DNA from: Pleurostoma richardsiae
Taxonomy: Eukaryota; Ascomycota; Sordariomycetes; Calosphaeriales; Pleurostomataceae
DNA: 64,000 nt
Direction: 5' to 3'
Assembly (NCBI GenBank): GCA_030052745.1
Contig: JANBVO010000040.1
Span: forward strand, 124,001-188,000
Within the stretch, counting starts at the first letter, position 1. Every line of letters begins with the position of its first letter. A model generated the notes under the pieces. The model worked only from the letters and a program-made list of their open reading frames with translations. It was not told the DNA's origin and ran no database searches. A program made the translations under genes and the position numbers. Positions 57,701 to 64,000 of this stretch are shown in pieces.

Positions 57701-57996
57701 CCTTTCCCTTCAGTGTTGTCGCCGCAAAGAGCATTGCTTCGGCTTCGGCGTTCGACTGCAGAATGGTGATGGTGACGGTCCATGCATCTTTCTAGACCCT
57801 CGGCGTCAGCGGACCTCCCCTTACTACGGACAAACAACGAGGAACAGGGGATAATGACGCTACTCACAGACTTCTGGAATTTCGTCAGGTAGTCGAGTGC
57901 TGCTGTCTTCTTGGCCGCCTCACCACCACGCATGGTGACCATGGCAGCCATGACTGCCTCCGGCGAGTAGGAGACATTGACGCCGTTTGCCGCCAT
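54747..57996 (-). CDS. MTR10: Nuclear import receptor Mtr10/TNPO3 (karyopherin)
   Basis: Six exons (57996-57868, 57791-57702, 57652-57371, 57268-57178, 57128-55845, 55786-54747) join in frame to 971 codons, almost exactly the length of yeast Mtr10. This HEAT-repeat importin carries SR-type and other mRNA-binding proteins into the nucleus in yeast and takes part in tRNA retrograde import there. The N-terminus (ALDYLTKFQKS, KDAWTVTITILQSNAEAEAMLFAATTLKGKITYDL) is the Ran-binding exportin-1/importin-beta region. The conserved LRSQILLLLKKFAAG and VQLCVCLAILAIQMKGW blocks follow, then YCRETRDVDDN-like and LTRLFSDAGDSWV segments typical of Mtr10/TNPO3. The C-terminus ends LGQLEAARFHFEG. Introns are 49-102 nt, all with GT-AG ends and in frame. 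No oddity is seen. Confidence 0.95.
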
Positions 57997-58818
57997 GATG
58001 GATGTGAAAAGGCGCCGGTCGCAGTGGAAAGGGCTCACTCGGGTGGAAAGATCAGGTTAAATTTCGGAGAGCGGCGACAAGTGACATAAAGTCGTGCCGG
58101 GCAACAGCGGCCAACTGTTGCGCCGAGTCTGATGATTGAGGGAGAATGAGTGTTGGGAGGTGTGCCGAAGATGTCTCGAAGCGGCGAAATCTGTGTTTCG
58201 CAGAGAGTTGGAGACGCTTCTGGCTGTTGGGGACGGCGTGCTGAGAATGGTGAAGCTGGCAGCTGTTGATCTGCCCCTCGCGAAAATAAACGTCAGGCGA
58301 AGCGCATCAAATCGAGAGTGGGGACCCCGTCCGTCTGCCTGCCTCCCAGTGATGCGGTTGCAGTCAGCCACAGCCGACCCCACCACGGGCACGATCGGCA
58401 CCGTCCGGAAGAATATTTTTGCATTCCCGTTGCACCCCTAAAGCGGCACAATGCTCAGGAACAAACATCTACAGTGGGTGAGCAGTGCCAATATTGTTAG
58501 TGCACCTACACTTGGATTGGTGGTCGTTGAATTGTTCGAAGGCTTTTGCTACGGGCACATGCAACGGAAAGATGGAGGGACCGTATTTTGGGGTACAGGG
58601 ACACAGCTTTGATGCATGGAGCGCAGGAGCACACCTATCAAGTAAGTAGGTAGATAACGGACGCCGCACAACGGCACGCTTCTTGCCCATGGCCATCCAA
58701 TGCTCTCACAGTCTTTCCTGTCGTCACTGATGCATGTTTTGAAACTGAGAACACTACGCTCAGGGGTTGGCACGTCTGCAGCACGCGCGGAAGAGTATCG
58801 TGGCTTAAGTCCAGGGTA
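57997..58818. other. Mtr10 promoter and 3' end of the cyclo-ligase gene
   Basis: This spacer holds the promoter of the import receptor and the 3' end of the next minus-strand gene. Open frames are short and without domains, and no RNA gene or repeat is evident. Confidence 0.6.
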
Positions 58819-59648
58819 TCATGTATTTTGATCCGGAGGAGAGAGTTTGACCTCGCCGTTCCCTAGTATTAGCCCGTCTAGAGGCTGGTCGAAAGGACCA
58901 ACTGGAACCGTCCCCTCTGACGGCGAAGGGATAAACTGCTCGGAGAGTGCGAGCGCATAGAGCGACAGAGGAGGGTCTCTCGGCTCGACTGACGCCATCC
59001 TCGTCGCATACCGGTGGAGAAAGAAATCGTAGAATCCCTTGCCGTGGCCCAGCCGCCGGATATTGCCGTTCTTCTCGTCTATGTCGAAGGCAACGCCCGG
59101 CATGAGGATGAGATCCAGCACCGAAAGGTCGGCGGAGGGCTGCTCCACAGCATCCCCCAGGACGCGCTGTCTCTGGTTGACCGTGGCCGGGTCTATGCTT
59201 GGAATGCCCCATTTGTCCCTCCTGAGGGATTCGTAGTCGTGCACGTCCGTTAAGCGGACCATATCCATTACCCGCGGCGGAGTGCCCGCCGGCTGAACCG
59301 TGGGTTTGTGCAAATAAGGGACGTAGACCTGCTTCCCGTCCTTGAGGGCATGACGGACGATCTCATCCGTCTGAACCTCGGCGGAAGGCATGGCGAGGAA
59401 TATGCTGACCCGCTTGGCATCGACATATGGCTTGAAGCGGAGCAAGGTGTTGAATATTGCGTGGCCTGCAGGGCTTCTCTTAGTCTATGAAACCGCGAAC
59501 TTGACTTATCACTTTCGCTAGGACTCCACATACTCTGGCTGGTAACGGAGTCATGTGAGAGAGCAGAGAGCCTCTGCTTCATAGCAGACCGCAACTGCTG
59601 CTTAGCGGCATAGAGACTAGGATTCATCTCGGCCACTTCGTCGCTCAT
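58819..59648 (-). CDS. FAU1: 5-formyltetrahydrofolate cyclo-ligase
   Basis: Two exons (59648-59534 and 59465-58819) join around a 68-nt intron, giving 253 codons. The enzyme converts 5-formyltetrahydrofolate to 5,10-methenyltetrahydrofolate with ATP and is the only known route back to usable folate from that storage form. Visible blocks: the N-terminal KQQLRSAMKQRLSAL basic helix; AIFNTLLRFKPYVDAKRVSIFLAMPSAEVQT; the KQVYVPYLHKP strand; and the substrate and ATP site region LDLILMPGVAFDIDEKNG followed by RLGHGKGFYDFFLHRY, whose glycine-rich GHGKGFYD is the family hallmark. The ending LILGNGEVKLSPP is in keeping. Most fungal homologues act in cytosol or mitochondria; no targeting signal stands out. 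The symbol follows the yeast gene. Confidence 0.94.
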
Positions 59649-61135
59649 TGTAGCGGAAAGGTGTAGAGTCCCACCGCGGCAAAGGCAGCGTCAGGAGCAC
59701 ATCTGCTGCTGCTCCAGTCAGCTAACGCAAAAAGCCGGTTCTCCGAGAGGATGTGCCGCCGAAAGGGTCCGGGTGTTCCGGAGATCCCAGGCGGGTGTGG
59801 AGAGCGGCTCTCGGGTAGCAGATGAAGAAGGGACGAGCCGACGCAGATCTACGGCGGGAGACCCCGTCGGACCAGGTCAGGCAAGGAAACAAGGTGCATG
59901 GGCATACCAGGGGAGACGTCCTGAGATGCCCGTGGGCTCGTTCGAGTCCCCCTGAGGGGCTCCGTCGGCGGTTGTACGTACCTCTGTGCACACAAGATCC
60001 CGCACGGTTCTTCCTGTGTACGGTGTGAATTGAGATTTTATAGTGTAGCTACGTTGCCTACGGAGTAACTACACCTACGCGATCTAAGCTATCAGTGTGT
60101 GCTACCGGTTACGTAGTGGATCGAAATCCATGGAGGCCCCGCCCTCACAGGCAGGCTGTGAGTCCCACAAGAGCCAGAGTTTTTATCTACAGCATCTTAT
60201 CAATCAGTTGGAATGCATGCAAGTGTCCTCCTGCAAGGCGGACATGGGCAGCGGCCTCGTCGATGCGGAATGTCTAGACGGACAGATGTGTGTGACCTTG
60301 GCTTTTGACTGCAGGGAGCATCTACAGCATCGGTACTGTACTCTACAGTACGAAAGTATGGGGTGAGTAATGCAGAATCCATGCACGGAGGCATGCTCAG
60401 GCACTAACTTATGGGGAGCAGACTATATGAGACATCTGTACCGGGCTGGTTATGGTACGACGCCAAGGGCAGACGAGACACGCCGCCCTTTGCCCAAAGC
60501 GAAAGGCTTCAGAATGCTAAGTTCTAGCGCCGGCATGCCGCTGAAAGTGGAAGGCGGAAAAGTCGCTGGAAGGCTGGCGTGAATATCAATCAATTATTTC
60601 CCTCCTCCAGCCCCGCTTCGCATCCCTCCCGCTACAAGACAAGGCAAAGCGCGGCGCAATCACATTACCGTATTACGTCCAGGATACCATTGACGTTACC
60701 GACCGACCGACCGACCACCACCTTGCTTCCCTGCTCCCCTGCCCAGCACCAGCCAGCCAGCCAGCCAGCCAGCAGACCAGCAGCCAATCCATGCACACGC
60801 ATATGCAGATGCGGATGTGACTCTTTCATCTGCTCTAAGCTGCTTCAGCTCACTCCCGCAGGTACCACCGCGCGCTGTGACTGAAGCAACCGAGAGGACG
60901 GATCTCGGCTTCCTCTCTGGAGCCCCATTCTTTTTTGCCAAACAACCTGATTCACGCTCATCCGAGATCACACTCTCTCACTCTGTGTGCCCGGAGCAGG
61001 AGCTTCAAGCACCCGGACACTCTGATCGCCACCAAGAGCTGATGCCACATACACGGCCTTGAGCCAGCTGTGTTCACGGACCTCCAATCGAGCCGAAACA
61101 CTGGCAGATCTGCTGTATCTGCCTGCTGAGCGCCT
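59649..61135. other. Spacer between divergent cyclo-ligase and OPT genes
   Basis: Two promoters share this region. It contains short tetranucleotide repeats at about 60699-60716 (GACC) and 60750-60772 (CAGC) in what is probably the promoter or leader of the transporter gene. A GTTCGAGTCCC word near 59941 resembles a Pol III B box but has no cloverleaf around it. Open frames are short and overlap. I call no gene. Confidence 0.55.
60699..60772. repeat. GACC and CAGC tetranucleotide repeats
   Basis: Four copies of GACC (about 60700-60716) and five to six of CAGC-type units (about 60750-60772) lie close together upstream of the transporter gene. They are simple repeats of no evident function. 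Confidence 0.8.
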
Positions 61136-64000
61136 ATGACGTTGTCTCAAGCCGCAGACGAGTCCGATGCAGCCTTTCCACAGGACCCCCAAGTGCGACA
61201 ATCCTTTCCACTGCGGCCCTTAGTCGCGCCCCGTCCCACATCGACGGACCCTCTCCCACACCCACTCCCGCGCCCCACGCGCCTATCTGCCTCCTCCTCT
61301 TCCTCTTCCTCCCAGCAGCACCCCCCTGCTGGTGCGACTGCGACCCTCGAGCCCGTTAAATCTCCCTCGCCGCCGCCTGATCCCGAAGCAGCCCTTGAGT
61401 CCTCGTCCACACATGGCAGCCGTCCTCAGCCGGGAGGGGAGACGGACCAAGCCAGTCCTGCAGACCAACCTGTCGACCGAATGCGGGAACTCATGCATAA
61501 GAGATCCCAGTTCCTGCGCTCGTCGGCTGGCTTCCGCAGTCCCTCGTACGGATCTGTTTCCCTAGAACCTACCAGCAGGCCCGGCACGAGCAGCAGCGCT
61601 GGAGATGACCCCTCAGACATGGAGCTTAGGGGGGAGGACGAGGAGGGGTCGCGGGCCGGTCGAGATAGCTCATCCCTTGCAAGAAGCTCCATGTCGTCCT
61701 TGAGGAGCGGCATGGGCCTACCGCGGCAGTCAGAGGAGTTGACCGGTTCTGCAATACTAGGTGGAATAGAGGGGCGGTTCGGGCCAGACACCGGTCTGCC
61801 AAGCGATGTTCTCGACGACCCGAAGGACGACGACGACACATCGGAGAGCTTGTTAGGAGCCTCGATACCTCTCGACGATGAAGACCCTCCTGACAACTCG
61901 CCGTATCCCCAAGTGCGCGCGTCCGTGTCCCCTGTGGACAACACTACTCTGTCGATATCCACCCCGCGCATGTGGCTCCTCAGCGTACTCTTCTCCATAC
62001 TCGGATCCTCGACCAACCTTTTCTTTTCCTTGAGATACCCTAGTGTTGCGATTACGCCGGTTATAGCATTGTTGCTTGTGCATCCACTTGGCTTGATGTG
62101 GGATTACTTTCTGAAGCGGCCAGACGATCCGTCCGAAGAATTCATCGACGGCGTCCTCACCGCCAACACTCCAGTCCCGAGTTCCTCCTCTGACGACTCG
62201 AGCCGCCATATTCCAAGAAAGAAAAGGAGTAGACGGGCGCGTTTGAGGCTGTGGCTGGCCCAGGGGCACTGGAACGAGAAGGAGCATGCCTGCGTCTACG
62301 TCAGCAGCAATATATCGTTCGGCTTTGCTTTTGCGACCGACGTCATCGTGGAGCAGACACAGTTCTATAAGCAGGACGTGGGTATTGTCTATCAGCTGCT
62401 CCTCATACTATCGACACAGATTCTCGGCTACACCTTTGCCGGCCTGACTAGACGCTTCTTGGTGCGACCCAGTGGCATGATTTGGCCCAGCACACTGATG
62501 TCGGCAGCCATGTTCACTACCCTCCATAAGGAAGAGAACAAGGAGGCCAATGGCTGGAAAATCAGCCGTTGGAAGTTCTTCTACGTGGTCTGGACGACTG
62601 CTTTCGTGTTCTACTTCTTCCCCGGGTTGCTCATGCCTGCCTTGAGCTACTTCAACGTCGTCACTTGGTTCGCGCCGAACAACGTCGTCGTCTCGAACTT
62701 GTTCGGTGTCGTGTCGGGTCTCGGCCTGTTCCCCATGACCTTCGACTGGGCACAGATTGCCTACATTGGGTCTCCCCTTTTGACACCGTTCTGGGCCGCC
62801 ATGAACGTCGTTGGCGGTCTTGTCATCGTCATGTGGGTGATAGCCCCAATTGCCTACTATGGCAATTGGCTCTATTCGTCGTACATGCCGATCCTCTCAG
62901 CCGCTGTTTTCGACAACACGGGCAAGGTCTACGATGTCAGCAAGATCTTGACCAAGGATTTCCTCTTCGATAGGGAGGCATACCGAAATTACAGCCGAGT
63001 CTTCCTCCCCATCACCTACGTCCTCAGCTACGGCGTGCAGTTCGCCGGTCTAGCCGCTCTTGTGACGCATACGATATGCTGGCACGGGAAAGATATCTGG
63101 ACACAATGGACCAGATCCTTGAAAGAGGCGAAGGAAGCACCACAGGCCGCTTACCAGCCGTTATCGAGCATTGCCGAAGCGGCACCACGACTGTCAGAGG
63201 ACAGGGCAAGGGCTAGGCGATTCTCCAGTTCGAATATCGAAAATCTGATGAGTCGGGAAGATGTGCACAACCGACTGATGAAGAAATACAAAGACGCGCC
63301 AATGTTGTGGTATCTGGCGACCTTTGTTTCGATGCTCGCTGTCGGCATATTCCTGGTCGAGTATTATCCAGTCCATCTGCCATGGTACGGACTGCTGTTG
63401 GCATTGGGTATCTGCGCCGTTCTTTTCATTCCCATTGGAATCATCATGGCTGTCACGAATCAGCACAGCAGCATATACCTTATCTGCCAACTCGTCTGCG
63501 GCATCGTCTTCCCTGGACGGCCTGTGGCCAACATGGTCTTCGTCACCTATGGCTACATATCTTCGGCGCAAGGCATCAAATTCGCAGCCGATCTAAAACT
63601 CGGCCACTACATGAAAATCCCTCCCAGAACACTTTTTTGGGTCCAGATGGTCGCTACTATCGTCTCATCCATCACCCAGATCCTTGTACTCAACTGGATG
63701 TTCGTCAACGTCCCCGGCATCTGCACCACAGAGGCGGTCAACGGCTTCACCTGTCCCATTGCCCGAGTCCACTTCAACGGTTCAATACTTTGGGGAGTCG
63801 TTGGGCCGGCCGAATTCTTCGGGCGTGGCGCCACCTACCGTCCGCTCGTATGGTGTTTCCTGATCGGAGCCGTCGCACCTATCCCCCTCTGGTTGTACGG
63901 TCGTAAGAGGTACAATAGCATCGTTCGCAAGATCAACCTTCCCGTACTCTTCGGGTCCCTCGGATGGATCCCGCCGGCAACCGGCCTGAACTTCTCGGTG
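61136..64000 (+). CDS. OPT-family oligopeptide transporter, incomplete at the right edge
   Basis: The frame is open from an ATG at 61136 to the window edge, 955 codons without a stop or a visible intron, so the gene continues to the right. OPT proteins are proton-coupled importers of tetra- and pentapeptides or glutathione, with related members carrying metal chelates. The first about 290 residues are cytosolic and disordered, rich in Ser, Pro and Asp. Membrane helices begin with MWLLSVLFSILGSSTNLFF. Family features include GYTFAGLTRRFLVRPSGMIWPS, FYFFPGLLMPALSYF, SGLGLFPMTFDWAQIAYIGSPL and FAADLKLGHYMKIPPRTLFWVQ, the last holding the KIPPR motif. IGSILWGVVGPAEFFG-like and YRPLVWCFLIGAVAPIPLW blocks lie near the edge. 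Fission yeast Isp4 belongs to this family. The substrate is not predictable from this sequence. Start choice is by the first in-frame ATG. Confidence 0.92.
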   Translation, partial: MTLSQAADESDAAFPQDPQVRQSFPLRPLVAPRPTSTDPLPHPLPRPTRLSASSSSSSSQQHPPAGATATLEPVKSPSPPPDPEAALESSSTHGSRPQPGGETDQASPADQPVDRMRELMHKRSQFLRSSAGFRSPSYGSVSLEPTSRPGTSSSAGDDPSDMELRGEDEEGSRAGRDSSSLARSSMSSLRSGMGLPRQSEELTGSAILGGIEGRFGPDTGLPSDVLDDPKDDDDTSESLLGASIPLDDEDPPDNSPYPQVRASVSPVDNTTLSISTPRMWLLSVLFSILGSSTNLFFSLRYPSVAITPVIALLLVHPLGLMWDYFLKRPDDPSEEFIDGVLTANTPVPSSSSDDSSRHIPRKKRSRRARLRLWLAQGHWNEKEHACVYVSSNISFGFAFATDVIVEQTQFYKQDVGIVYQLLLILSTQILGYTFAGLTRRFLVRPSGMIWPSTLMSAAMFTTLHKEENKEANGWKISRWKFFYVVWTTAFVFYFFPGLLMPALSYFNVVTWFAPNNVVVSNLFGVVSGLGLFPMTFDWAQIAYIGSPLLTPFWAAMNVVGGLVIVMWVIAPIAYYGNWLYSSYMPILSAAVFDNTGKVYDVSKILTKDFLFDREAYRNYSRVFLPITYVLSYGVQFAGLAALVTHTICWHGKDIWTQWTRSLKEAKEAPQAAYQPLSSIAEAAPRLSEDRARARRFSSSNIENLMSREDVHNRLMKKYKDAPMLWYLATFVSMLAVGIFLVEYYPVHLPWYGLLLALGICAVLFIPIGIIMAVTNQHSSIYLICQLVCGIVFPGRPVANMVFVTYGYISSAQGIKFAADLKLGHYMKIPPRTLFWVQMVATIVSSITQILVLNWMFVNVPGICTTEAVNGFTCPIARVHFNGSILWGVVGPAEFFGRGATYRPLVWCFLIGAVAPIPLWLYGRKRYNSIVRKINLPVLFGSLGWIPPATGLNFSV

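Noticed and set aside
59935-59955. B-box-like word GTTCGAGTCCC
   Set aside because: No A box, acceptor stem or cloverleaf can be built around it.
1-64000. Mobile elements, virus-like elements, CRISPR arrays and secondary-metabolite clusters
   Set aside because: I looked for reverse transcriptase, transposase, integrase, long terminal or inverted repeats, repeat-spacer arrays and PKS/NRPS-type genes and recognised none. The FAR1 domain is the only transposon-related sequence, and it is part of a host gene.

Overview
This 64 kb window is nuclear DNA of a filamentous ascomycete, most likely a Sordariomycete. Genes are GC-rich and split by short GT-AG introns (about 48-210 nt, with CTAAC/CTGAC-type branch sites). 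Several families present are typical of Pezizomycotina: Clr5-domain proteins, 2EXR/F-box-like proteins, Zn(II)2Cys6 regulators and DUF1774 membrane proteins. The order reads like a core housekeeping region. I recognised no transposon, virus-like element, CRISPR array or secondary-metabolite cluster.

Layout, left to right. A secreted Kelch-like protein runs off the left edge (1-714, -). An uncharacterised coiled-coil protein follows (1681-3252, -). A 3 kb spacer leads to a CSC1/OSCA-type mechanosensitive channel (6297-9213, +). Next is an unusual tRNA-Arg(CCT) gene (9830-9995, +). Then come a mitochondrial-type holo-ACP synthase (10790-11469, -), a DUF1774 membrane protein (11983-13036, -) and a Clr5-domain protein (15447-17225, +). 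The cytoplasmic dynein heavy chain fills 17922-31069 (-). It is followed by a FAR1-type DNA-binding protein with a 28-glutamine tract (32288-34081, -), a 2EXR/F-box-like protein (35750-36945, +), gamma-tubulin complex component GCP4 (37307-39738, -) and a spartin/senescence-domain protein (40902-42595, -). A further 3 kb spacer precedes a large Zn(II)2Cys6 regulator (about 45563-48861, +). The right part holds a secreted S28 serine peptidase (50827-52441, +), a GNAT acetyltransferase (52920-53822, -), the nuclear import receptor Mtr10/TNPO3 (54747-57996, -), 5-formyltetrahydrofolate cyclo-ligase (58819-59648, -) and an OPT-family oligopeptide transporter that runs off the right edge (61136-64000, +).

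The genes do not form one pathway. Two serve the microtubule system (dynein heavy chain and GCP4), two face the environment (S28 peptidase and OPT transporter, whose product and substrate could in principle connect), and three are putative transcription regulators.

The observation most worth following is the tRNA-Arg(CCT) gene. It carries an ordinary 34-nt intron next to the anticodon. It also carries a second 60-nt insertion in the D-loop with all the marks of a spliceosomal mRNA intron: GT at the start, a perfect TACTAAC branch site and CAG at the end. Removing both insertions leaves a canonical 72-nt tRNA. A Pol III tRNA gene that seems to need the mRNA spliceosome, or an unknown equivalent, would be very unusual.
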